Translations under genes and position numbers: made by a program
The notes under the pieces: model-generated
The model's database searches: none
Told to the model about the DNA's origin: nothing
Seen by the model: the letters and a program-made list of their open reading frames with translations, nothing else
In this document: positions 11,580 through 21,283 of the stretch, piece after piece
Position numbering within the stretch: position 1 is the stretch's first letter
Layout of the letters: every line of letters starts with the position of its first letter
From: Paraphaeosphaeria minitans
Lineage: Eukaryota; Ascomycota; Dothideomycetes; Pleosporales; Didymosphaeriaceae
NCBI GenBank assembly: GCA_015832175.1
Contig: WJXW01000007.1
Coordinates: 2,578,188-2,642,187 of the forward strand
DNA length: 64,000 nucleotides
Direction of reading: 5' to 3'

Positions 11580-12858
11580 CCTGTCCTGTGCTACCTCTTC
11601 TCGTGTTTCGCGAAAGCGTACTGAACCAGTTTTGCGGGCGATGCATACTTATACACGCGCCGGCAGGCCGGAATGAAGCTCCCCGTTCGTTACCCCAGAA
11701 GATGCTAGAGACATCGGCCACGAGGTCAGCAAAAATTAATAATAAACACTGGGGACTTCATTGTTCGGGAGCCGTCGGGACCTGGTGGCACGGATGACGC
11801 GGCTACAAATGATCATCTACATCGGTGAGACTTCAGAGCAGTTGATACGCTCGGCCGAAATGGCAAAGGTCAACTTTTGCAGAGTGGTCTTTTAGTTATG
11901 TCGAAAGAGCAGATATGATTTTCGCACTGTATTCAATGGACCCTTGCCAAATTGATGGAGGAGCGCATGAGGCGCAAAGTCAAGCCAACATGAAGCTTTG
12001 ACCAAAGCTTGCTTCAGCTCCGAGTTGACGTCATCCGTCAGATACGCCGATAAATTCAGGAACTTCAGGTTCGAACGGAGGCCGAGTTCCAACATATGGC
12101 ATCATAGCGTACTCTACTGCGGAAGATTCATCATGGGTAATATGCCGGCCGCTTCCGGCGCGGACCACAACCCCAAAAGGGTATGGTACGGTAGCCGACA
12201 TTGTGGGCGATGCAAACAGTCAAGATCGTGAACTTGGACGTTCTTTTGTTTTCGGGAAAGGAGTTCATTGACTCCGGAGCGGTTCATAGCGTGTCAATTG
12301 ATGATGAGGTGGCACGGGATCAGTGTTCTGGGTCGTGGTGAGGTTGGCTGGCATTGTCAGAAGTGCTATCTGACTTTTAGAGCCGATGGAACTTACAAAT
12401 AATCCCTATAGACTACCATCATGCAAACATCGAAATGGGGCAGTGGAGTTCTCCTCCGCTGGAAGGCGAGATTTGTCAGCTCTGCGTTTGCTTCTCGTAA
12501 GCATTGTTGTCTTCGGCGCAACTACACCACACTCGGATTCGAGGATTTAAGGAATGGTCCGTGTGCAGATCGATATGTTACATTGAAGACTAGACACGGA
12601 GAGCAAGACTGGAGAAGTAGATGAGGGGGGATGTCATCCCCGCTACTGCTCCAAACTCAACTAGGAGAAGATTATTCTTCACCACGGTTGAGCAGGAAAG
12701 TACATCTCCTGGAATTTTTGAACGTACTGTGTTTTTGTGTGAAAATGCCCGTGTTCTCTCGACACTCGCTAGCTTTTCTTACAGTAGATGCAACCACTTT
12801 CAAGTGTATCTCTACCTCCAAGGGTATCGCCGTCTTGACCACTGCAAAGTCACACATC
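11580..12858. other. Intergenic region upstream of the transporter
   Basis: About 1.3 kb between the transporter start and the eIF2B gamma stop. It contains the transporter promoter and the other gene's 3' flank. Short open frames (12421-13077) are uninformative or antisense to eIF2B gamma. I see no RNA gene or repeat. Confidence 0.5.
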
Positions 12859-14634
12859 TCATCCCAGAGCAATCCCGTCTTCTTCATCCGCCTCGTCGTC
12901 CCCGAAACTACCAAAGTCTCCGTCGCCTGCTTCAGGGAGCTCGAACCGCATGATCTTCTCTCCCTTACTCTCCGTTCCCCACTCGACCACTTGGCCATCC
13001 TGCACCTCGCAGTCCTTCAGCACTGTGCGGTCATCGCTCTTTCCATCTCCACCCTCAATCTTGCATCTCCTGCCTAGTATGCAATCCGTCAGCTGCACAT
13101 TCTCGCCAACCTCGGCGCCATCCATCAGAAGACATCGCAGCAATCGCGCACCCTCTCCAATCTTGCAGTTGGCACCTATGCATGATTCTTTGATGTTGGT
13201 CTTCTCGGCGACGAGGACGTTCTCTGCGAGGAGACTATTCTCGGCTTCTACGCGGCACTTGCGGGGGATCAGGTTCTTGTGGGCAACCTTGTACTGGTGG
13301 GAGAAGGGCGAGGCGGGGTTGCCGTTGGTCTCCTCGAGGGAAGGGATCTTGGCGAGGCGAAGGGAGATCGTTAAGAGTAGATGGGCGGTGTCGATACGTC
13401 GGATGAGCGGCGCATCTGCGGTTGACGGGTGCACGTATGATAGCATTGGCGGCACGTTGAGTTTCGGCTTCGAGAATGACTGCACACTCTGCGCAATGCT
13501 GGAATCGCGCACTCGCGATGCAAGGGTAGGGGAGGTAACGTGTGCTTGGCTCGGACCGGCGTACGTGGAGCTGAATTTTGCGACGTCGATTTCTTCCTCG
13601 ATGATCTGCGAGCCGTGGTCGCTGCCAGGTTCGTCCTCTGGTTGAAGTATTGATCGCAAGCCGAGCTTGTCTCCTAACCCGGTTTGCCAGCCAGACTTCG
13701 CCCACCAGCCTAGCACATCTTCTGCGACACTCTCGAATTTCTCATTCTTCTTGATCATCTCGATGACCCAGTATGGGAAGAAGTAGATATGCGCGTCGCG
13801 GTGGGTGGTGAGCATCTTTATGCGACCGTGCTTGCGGATGAGCGAATGCCGTATTGGCAACGTCTTGTTCTCTTCTGTGATGTCGTTGAGGGTGTCGGTC
13901 GGCGCCGTGTAGACTAGGTTCGAGACATTGCGGCGCAACGAGTCGGCTGGCGGGGGTACGATGGGCGTAGGAAGCGGGATAGTGGCGATGAAGTCCGTCT
14001 CTTCGCCCTTCTTGGTGCCCTCGCCTTTGGTCTGATACCAGACACCCAGCCCACCTCTCCTGCCGAGCTTCTCACCACCGAGGCCTGTAGGCATTTTGCC
14101 AGTCGAAGTGAGACCGCCGGTTGCTGCGCCAAATCCAGCCTCTTCCACCATCCACGCATCGGCCAGCGCGGTGCCGTCCAATTCGCAAACAATATCGCAG
14201 GGCAGTACGATGAAGTCGCTCTTGATGGCATCCTGCACTTCTGGCAGTCGGAAGAGGTGTCCGGTTCCGGTCTCGTGCGTGAGGTCTTTGGGCGCAATGA
14301 CATCAGGCTTGGGCGCGGGGAGCGAGGTGAGGTGTGGGTCGCGCGACAGGGCCGCTTCTATGGCTTCCAATGATTCTGGAGGAGTTACGATGGTGATGTC
14401 TGTACGTTTGACCTTCTGTTAGCTTGAGCGCGAGCTGGAGGACGTGTTCTGGCTACCTGTGACTCCCATGCGATAGCACCATTCTAGCGGATACCACACC
14501 ATGGGCCTGTTGGCAATGGGCAGCAGCGCTTTCGGTATGTCCTTTGGCGAAGACGTGAACGTGGTCAAGGAAGCACCAGGGCCGCACAATATGACGGCCT
14601 GGAAGCCCGGCGAGGGCAGTGTAGCGTGCGGCAT
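12859..14634 (-). CDS. GCD1: Translation initiation factor eIF2B subunit gamma
   Basis: Exons are 14634..14457 and 14399..12859, joined over a 57-nt intron (GTAGCC donor, AGCTAAC branch, TACAG); 572 residues. The N-terminus is a nucleotidyltransferase-like fold (FQAVILCGPGASLTTF, IPKALLPIANRPMVWYPLEW, then DITIVTPPESLEAIEAAL across the splice, and SDFIVLPCDIVCEL). The C-terminal third is a left-handed beta-helix of hexapeptides (LLAENVLVAEKTNIKESCIGA, IGEGARLLRCLLMDGAEVGE), ending in an acidic tail with DEADEEDG. eIF2B is the guanine-nucleotide exchange factor for eIF2; gamma with epsilon forms the catalytic part. The order of domains and length match the family. Its ATG faces the Pex22-like gene across 362 bp. 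Confidence 0.93.
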
Positions 14635-14996
14635 GGTGCTGTGCGCCGATGCGAGATGCGGAGGGTTTGCTCCTGGACCCGGGCCACAGCTGATCTTGAA
14701 GTAGACAGACGGATGGCTCTGTCGCAAAAGTATTTACAGGACGTCGTCGGTGGGCGGTGGGCGGTGGGCAGTGGGCAGTGGGCAATCGCGCCCCGCCAAA
14801 GGTCCGTTAGCATGTGCATGACTCTTCGCGCGCTCATACTCGCCTAACATGCCAGCCTCCCCAGGTGGGTTGTAGCTCCCCGGCCCAGCCACGCCACGGG
14901 CCGCCGAGGGGACAACAACAACACGGCCTCTTCTCGCCTGCAGACTCGCTACCCCACACGTTTCTCCACGCTGCGCAGCCTAGATGGTGTGAAAGC
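14635..14996. promoter_or_regulatory. Bidirectional promoter, GCD1 / Pex22-like
   Basis: 362 bp between divergent ATGs. It carries about five copies of a 7-bp GGTGGGC/AGTGGGC unit at 14747-14786, a G-rich strand able in principle to form a quadruplex. An in-frame upstream ATG at 14814 for the right-hand gene is followed by sequence unlike the conserved start, so it is treated as leader. Confidence 0.5.
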
Positions 14997-16333
14997 ATGT
15001 CCTTCTCCTACGACCGCTACGACCGCCGCCAGTCCAGCTCCAGCCGCCGCGGCACCTTCAGCTACTGGGTGCCTCTAGTCTTCACCGTTACCGTCGCCAC
15101 CGCGGGCCTCGCCGCCTGGGTCTGGAGCGAGCGCCGCGACGATGAGGAGTCCAACGATGACGACCTGAGCTATGGGGAGGAAGACTTCAGGAAGAAGCCT
15201 GAGCCGCGCGACGGGGCTGCGCGCGAGGATGAGAATGAGAATGAGACCATCTTCTCGCGCGTCCAGGGCGTGATGCGCCGGACGCCCAGCCCACAGCAAC
15301 TGTTCGATACCGTGAGCAAGAGGACAGCTGCGGGCTTTGCTGCTGCAGGCGCTGCTGCTGGTGCTGCGCTGGCGAGCATTCGCGAAGAGGGCAAGGACGA
15401 CTACCCCGACCACAGCAGGTGGTCCGAAGAGGCGACGCTGCGACGGAACGTTGAAGCGCAGAGCGAGCAGAGCAAGACGGCCGTCGACGCCAATGCGAAG
15501 AGCTTTGCTGCCTCGGTGCGAGGCGGTCCCTCGAGCGGCGGCAGGAGGAAAACAGTCGCAATTGTCGTGTCTGCTGAATCGCTCGTGGACGACATCCACG
15601 AGGAACACAGCTCATATCGCTCTGAGAACGCCGTAGGTAACAAAAGATATCTCTGGAAGGCTGAGTTGACATGACATAGACCATCCTGTCCCACTTTCAC
15701 GACACCGACTTCAGCCGCACCAGGCTCTTCGTCCTCGTCTACACCCCGTCTCTCCGCTCTCGACCAAACTCGCCAACCCGCGCCGCGTCTCTTGGCTCCT
15801 CTTACGATGCCATCTCCAACCCAGCCCGAACCCCAGGCGAAGGCGGCCCTGAAGGTCTCTCCGCTGTGGAGCCCCACCCTGAGGAATCCTACACCCCTAC
15901 CCTCTTGGCCCGCAGCTCTGATGACCACCTCTGGAACACGCTCCGCTCCCAAGCCCTGCGTCTCGTCGAGAACCCCGCCATGGTCATGCCCTTCACAACT
16001 CCCTCCGGTCACGTGCACATGCTCCGTCATATCGCTCCCGATCTCGTCTACGTCGTCGACGCATTAAGCGGTCCCAATGGTAAGAACATCTCAGACATCA
16101 CGCGATGGGTTGGTCAGACAATTGTTGTCGTCGGCAGCGACGGCACTGGTCTCGGCGGCCTTGTCGACACGGACGACGAGAGCCTTACTGGCAAGGGCAA
16201 GTCTGAGCATTCCGGTCACGGAAACCGGTGGTGGGAGAGCACTGAAATAGTCGGACTCGGCAAGGGCGTTGAAGTTGTCGATGTGTCGAGGCTCACGGAG
16301 GACTACGAAAGGAGGGTTGGAGGAAGGGAGTAA
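14997..16333 (+). CDS. Peroxin-22-like protein
   Basis: Exons are 14997..15632 and 15680..16333. The 47-nt intron 15633-15679 (GTAGGT..CATAG) gives 429 residues. The N-terminus MSFSYDRYDRR, followed by one membrane segment at about 24-43 (WVPLVFTVTVATAGLAAWVW) and a polar domain with KTVAIVVSAES and LSHFHDTDFSRTRLFVLVY, matches the fungal Pex22-like family. Pex22 anchors the ubiquitin-conjugating enzyme Pex4 to the peroxisome membrane for recycling of the import receptor Pex5; fungal members are much diverged from yeast Pex22. An Ala-rich stretch (AGFAAAGAAAGAALASI) near residue 110 could be a second weak membrane segment. The start at 14997 is chosen by resemblance. Confidence 0.8.
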
Positions 16334-16770
16334 ATAGTGCTCTTGTCGTTTGTTGGTTTTGAGGAATGGTGTTTACTTGATAACCCGATCACTTAGTTTG
16401 AGTTTGTTAGTGTGAATTTGTTATTACGTTCCGTCTATTGACATGTATGTAACGAAATATTATTTCCCGCTACGGATGTTTCTCTGTGTAAAGCCACGTT
16501 CAGGTCCAGGCGAGCGCCTACGCATGTACGGAACTAATACGCTATTCCCAATCTATTCCCGGAACGCGAACAATCGCTGTCGAGCTGTACCTAGTCTACT
16601 TAAACGCGCTTGGGCCCGAAGCGAATGCTTGCTTTCATAACCACATCCCCACTGATTCAAAGTTGGAGTAAAGCCGAGAAATCGCTCTTGTTGCACCTTA
16701 AATCGCTTGGATCCTCTGCCTAATTGTACCTGCACAACACACTACGATCTTTCGGACTTCTGCCTAGACA
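16334..16770. other. Intergenic region
   Basis: 437 bp between two genes in the same direction; it holds the 3' flank of the Pex22-like gene and the promoter of the NYN gene. Nothing else is visible. Confidence 0.5.
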
Positions 16771-17636
16771 ATGTCCACTAATTCGAACTTGGCCTTGCTG
16801 ATCGACGGGGACAATGTCTCTCCAAAGATTATCGTTGGCCTGATGGCAGAGATCGCGAATATTGGGACAGCCAGCGTGCGACGCATCTACGGAGACTGGA
16901 CAAGCCCTAATCTGAAAGGCTGGAAAGAATGCCTGCTGAATCACTCCATTACACCTATGCAACAGTTCGCGTATACCACGGGAAAAAATGCAACGGACGG
17001 CGCTATGATCATTGACGCAATGGACCTTCTCTACACTGGCCGATTCTCCAGTTTCTGTAAGTAAGCCCCCAAGTACAAAGTGTATGACCTGGGACACACC
17101 TAAGTTCTCAGTCCATCGTGTCTGAACTGACGCTGACTATCACAGGCATCGTGTCGAGCGACAGTGACTTCACGCGCCTTGCAGCGCGCATCCGCGAACA
17201 GGGCGTGACAGTATATGGCTTTGGAGAGCGCAAGACCAACAACGCCTTCATCAATGCTTGCGACAAGTTCACGTACTTTGATGTCCTGAACTGCCCTCCG
17301 GATGAGCCATCATACAATGCACCACAAGCCTCCCGGTCTCTACCCGTTATTGTACAGACGACATCCCCAGCCAAGCGCCCGCTCGATGAATCCGGCCACA
17401 CGCGCCTCATCATGGCGATCAAGAACGTGAGTGACAGTGACAACTGGGCCAACCTGGCAGATGTTGGCAACTATCTCAAGAAACTGTCTCCCGATTTCGA
17501 TGCACGTAATTACGGGTATGAGAAGCTCAGGGAACTCGTCGAAGCGTCGGGGATTGCGGATGTCAAGCGGAGGGACATGGGTAGCAAACCTCCGGTGTTC
17601 ATGGTCCATCTCAGGGAGTCTGCCTTGAGGCAATGA
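16771..17636 (+). CDS. NYN-domain protein with C-terminal OST-HTH/LOTUS domain
   Basis: Exons are 16771..17056 and 17146..17636, with an 89-nt intron (GTAAGT, CTGACTATCACAG); 258 residues. The N-terminal 125 residues form an NYN (PIN-like) ribonuclease fold, with acidic positions in LALLIDGDNV, NATDGAMIIDAMDLLY and FCIVSSDSDFTRLAARI, the last spanning the splice. Residues from about 175 (LIMAIKNVSDSDNWANLADV, LKKLSPDFDARNYGYEKLRE) match the OST-HTH/LOTUS winged helix, thought to bind RNA or RNA helicases. The pairing is known from MARF1-like and bacterial LabA/YacP-like proteins. RNA cleavage is likely but unproven here; the target is unknown. Confidence 0.88.
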
Positions 17637-18030
17637 GGGAAGAAGGCTTGGTCCAGCACAATGGACGCACTGCGCGTTTGGGAACCAATTAACGGTTAGA
17701 ATGTGCAGTGGAAGGTTTATTTTGACTCATAAAGTCCCTAGCATGTAATCGCATTACTTTTGTTTCTCTGTGTTCTCTCCTGCTTGCTTTAGTGATCCTC
17801 TTTCTCCTCGTCACACCACAGTTAGAAACAGTTTGGTCTGCGCTAAATTGCGTCGAAATGTCTCGAAACTACGGAAGAACATCAGATTACAATGTGTATC
17901 TTCGCAGAGTCTTCTAGGATCATCAGCCTTGCAATTTCCCAGCTGGTCAAATACTTAGTGTTACCATTCCTTTACACTGAGCTAGCACTCGGGAAACGCA
18001 CCCCAACAGAAAAGCAACTGACTGACAGCG
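17637..18030. other. Intergenic region
   Basis: 394 bp with no supported feature; it would contain the promoter of the hypothetical gene that follows. Confidence 0.45.
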
Positions 18031-18869
18031 ATGAACACGTCGAACCCAACATCCCGCCGTTCGACTATGGAGCATATCGACCGTAAAGCCTGGGAGCGGA
18101 TCAATCCTCCTAAGCCATACCAATCACGTTTCGTAGAAAGTTTCCTTCGTGACGATATTCCCGGTCAGTCGGCACCTGTTCTTGCACCGAAATCACAGAA
18201 CACCAATGCTACCTTGCAAGTAGAGTCAGGGTCATCAATCCAGGCCAAGCATGAGAAGCATTCGAACTTCTCACAGTCGCTTGCTCACAGCGTCGCACGG
18301 ATGATCCATGGCGCGAAGAAGCATCGCTCCAAGTCTGTGCCGGTGCATGACAAGGACGCTTGTAGGGTGGAAGAGTTCCTGGCTTTGGCTAACTATCGGA
18401 GCAAGAATGACTCAAGTGTCTCATTGCCAGCTAGGAATTTCCCTAAGCAGTGGCCCTCGGTTGGATCCTCGCGGAACGCGAGTCTGGTGAGTAGGCTTAA
18501 GAATCTGATTTCGAGCCATTGTGTACCTAGCATATGCTGATAAGATAGTCTCGGATGCGAGGTGATCAAGATCTCGGTCATCAACCAGATCTTTTCTCCA
18601 AAAGCTCGGCAGCCTACCGTCATAGTCCCAAATTATGGAAACTTCCGACGTGTCTGTGTAAACATGGCCCACCAAAGAGAGCAATCGCACTAGTGTCCTT
18701 TAGGCTAGCGTCTCAATGCCCCTTCCCAAACAAACTTCGCAGCTTGCCCTTACCTTCTCCCCTTCCCTCTCGCAGCTCCATCAAACAGCTTTCTTTCGCG
18801 TCCGCTCGCAATCTCTACGCACTCAAACCAAAGGTACGCCCGCCGCGTCACGCCCCAACAAGCCCATGA
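18031..18869 (+). CDS. Hypothetical basic protein (uncertain gene)
   Basis: An ATG at 18031 opens 169 codons ending at 18540. A good donor (GTGAGT at 18487) and an acceptor at 18547-18548 would instead join exon 18031..18486 to 18549..18869 in phase 0 over 62 nt, giving 258 residues. The protein is basic and Ser-rich with no membrane segment or motif I know (INPPKPYQSRFVESFLRDD, SVARMIHGAKKHRSK). The second exon is low-complexity Ser/Pro/Lys and less convincing. It could be a lineage-specific gene or chance; the splice signals are the main support. Confidence 0.35.
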
Positions 18870-19411
18870 TGCAAAAAATCATCCTTAGTCCGAACCAACC
18901 CCGTCTCCCCCCCACACTCACCCGCGCTCCGAGTCCAAGCTCTACAGCCAGGCGTGAGACCAGCGGTCCGATGACCATGGCGCAAGCCTAGTCGGCATGT
19001 AGCTGCGAGCCTCGGGTATCTTGGTGGAGGTGCATACGCGTTGCCCGTGTGTACGCATCGGTGTCGCTGAGCCGGCCGATGTAGAGCAGAGGATGTGTGG
19101 GGATGGCGATGATGCGGTGGTGTTGACGACTGTAATCTTCTCTCTGAGGCGCTCTTATCCCACGGTATTAAACATTGCTTTGCGATACCAGGGTGCTGAC
19201 GTATCGTTAGATTTTCATCGGGTTACGCCACTGGCAGAGTCACGACGCGTTCGCTGTCCTTTTACAGATCTCAAAACCTTTTCGAAGGAACCTTTTTATT
19301 TGGTTTATCTGTTTTACCTATAGGCCGTTCCGTCAACCCAATATTACTCCCATGTCCGAAATGCTTGTATATCCTCACTTCCGTCTCACTACATTACCAG
19401 CTTCGTCCAGC
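18870..19411. other. Intergenic region
   Basis: 542 bp running to the stop of the minus-strand small heat-shock gene. No gene or RNA is seen. AT-rich sequence at 19260-19330 is likely 3' flank. Confidence 0.45.
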
Positions 19412-20425
19412 CTACTCAATGTCCACCTTGCGCACCTGCACAAAGTCGCTGTCTCCCATCTTCGGCACCTCGACTCTCAACACGCCATCCTCTAGCTTGG
19501 CAGTGATGCCGTCCGCGTCGATCGCGGCAGGGTTGGCCCGTGTGCCCAACCTCACCTTGCGCTCGAAGGGACCGACCTTGCGCTCGTCCATCGCCAGCGT
19601 CTTGAGGAAGTCCTCATCACCAGGACGGTAGATCACACCAGCAATCGAGAGCTCCGACTTCTCATGGTCCCAGTTCACACCAACATCCTCCTTCTTCGCG
19701 CCGGGCAGTGACACGTGTACGACGAAAGCGGAGGGGGTATCGAAGATGTCAGCCTCGGGGCTGAAGTCGGTGTTTTCATCCTTGGTGTTGGATTCTGGGT
19801 CCAGGAAGGAGCTTGTGAACGCAAAGGGGTTGAAGCCTGGGCCCCAGCCACCGCGGCCCCAGGGGCCCCAGCCACCTCCTCGGCCGTGGTGACCGTGACG
19901 TCCTGGACCGCCGTGGGGAGGTCCGTGGTGAGAAGGACCGTGATGAGGACCGGGACCACCAAAGCCTCGGGGTCCTCCGCAGCCATGTTGGCCCCGACGA
20001 GACCCACAACGGCCGTGGCGATGGCGACGGTCTTCACTCTCGGAACCGCTGCCGGATGGACCCTCTCCGTTGCCATTTGCGGCGTCCTCCATGTCTTTGT
20101 CACCCTCCTTCTCGCTCACAACATGATCGTTGTCGTTGTCCTTCTCTTCGCGCTCGTCATGGTGACGGTGGTGAGGTGGCGGGCCACGGTACGGGAACGC
20201 CCTACCACCGAAACCTCCCCATTCCCAGGGACCAAACGGCGCCGCCGGCGGCGGCGGGTGAGCTCCGCCACGCTCCCCCTCTCCATTCTCATTGTCCTCG
20301 TGCTCGTTGCTTCGGTTTCGATTCCCCTGCGCAAACCAGGGATGGTTGCTGCCATCTTGCTCTAGGCTGGCGACCCAGTCCCAGAAATTCGCCGCAGGGC
20401 TGTTCATATATTGTACCGAAGGCAT
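19412..20425 (-). CDS. Small heat-shock protein (Hsp20/alpha-crystallin)
   Basis: A single exon gives 337 residues from the ATG at 20425. The first 60% is low complexity: Gly/His/Pro-rich with [20 protein letters not shown] and an acidic block ([19 protein letters not shown]). The alpha-crystallin domain occupies about residues 225-330: [20 protein letters not shown], an insertion ([20 protein letters not shown]), and the closing [12 protein letters not shown] motif. Most fungal Hsp20s are 150-250 residues, so the Gly/His-rich N-terminal part makes this a long member like yeast Hsp42. It acts as an ATP-independent chaperone holding unfolded proteins. The upstream heat-shock element and TATA box support heat-inducible expression. 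Confidence 0.9.
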   Translation of the reverse strand: MPSVQYMNSPAANFWDWVASLEQDGSNHPWFAQGNRNRSNEHEDNENGEGERGGAHPPPPAAPFGPWEWGGFGGRAFPYRGPPPHHRHHDEREEKDNDNDHVVSEKEGDKDMEDAANGNGEGPSGSGSESEDRRHRHGRCGSRRGQHGCGGPRGFGGPGPHHGPSHHGPPHGGPGRHGHHGRGGGWGPWGRGGWGPGFNPFAFTSSFLDPESNTKDENTDFSPEADIFDTPSAFVVHVSLPGAKKEDVGVNWDHEKSELSIAGVIYRPGDEDFLKTLAMDERKVGPFERKVRLGTRANPAAIDADGITAKLEDGVLRVEVPKMGDSDFVQVRKVDIE

Positions 20426-20477
20426 CTCGGAAGCAGATGGGTGTGGTGATAGAAAATCATCACAGCAACATGCACAG

Positions 20478-20490
20478 CAACTATATACCC
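20478..20490 (-). promoter_or_regulatory. TATA box of the Hsp20 gene
   Basis: Read on the minus strand, GGGTATATAG lies about 55-65 bp before the ATG at 20425. Confidence 0.55.
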
Positions 20491-20624
20491 ACCACCACAC
20501 TCCCAGGCACCAACTCACGTGCGGCGCATACGTACGCCTACCCGTCTCGCCACCGCTACGTAAACGCCCACATGCGCCACCCCCGGCCAGCAACTCCAAT
20601 CAGGCCTGTTGTACGAGAGCTTGA

Positions 20625-20639
20625 GGAAGATTCGAGAAC
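20625..20639. promoter_or_regulatory. Heat-shock element, three perfect inverted nGAAn units
   Basis: The 15 bases read gGAAg-aTTCg-aGAAc: three contiguous alternating pentamers as bound by trimeric Hsf1, preceded by a half-match TTG. The site is about 200 bp upstream of the Hsp20 start. Confidence 0.75.
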
Positions 20640-21283
20640 GAGAAAGAGGGGTATGCATGGCGTGCGGCTTGTACGAAGGGTGCGTCTGGCCCAAGGCAGC
20701 CGAGTCTTGCGCGTCGTGGTGTGTGAGGTAGGAAGTTAGGTAGAGGTCGGGGGTTGCGGTAGGCCGATGACGCCGATGTGGCGGAAGTGTGGCGTTGCAG
20801 GCTTTTGATTGGATGCCGGAAGATGGACTTCAGAGGAAGTGCACTCGGAGATCTCGTTGGATGTCGTCTCGGTGGTTTGCGCGGAGGTTGTGCGGCGCAG
20901 GCAATGGTGAATCTTGTTTGTGAGTCACTTTGAGCTTCATGGAAAGGATAGGTACGGTAGGTAGGTACGTGTCAGAAACTACGGTAGGCGTTGGTTTCTT
21001 CACCAACATGGCATGATCACGAACGCGCCGTCGCAGCAGATGTTTCAATGTGCAAGTTTTCGTACCTACCTATCCAAATTATCGAGTGGCTCAGGATATC
21101 AAGACCCATCAATATACCCGACTTGGGCGTCCTTTAAATCCAAACCCAACACCAGCATGAGACCCTTTCTCGTCCTTGATTTATCTGCCGCCGTTAGGTA
21201 TCGTTGATGCTCAAGTCAGTTTGACCATGTCCAAGCATCTGAATGACCAAACTCTTGCCACGCCAACCATTCACCGAAACACC

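Larger units (their letters stand above)
20426..21283. other. Hsp20 promoter and flank
   Basis: 858 bp between the Hsp20 start and the next gene's stop on the same strand. Besides the heat-shock element and TATA box there is a GGTAGGTAGGTAC-type stretch at about 20955. No further gene is seen. Confidence 0.5.
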
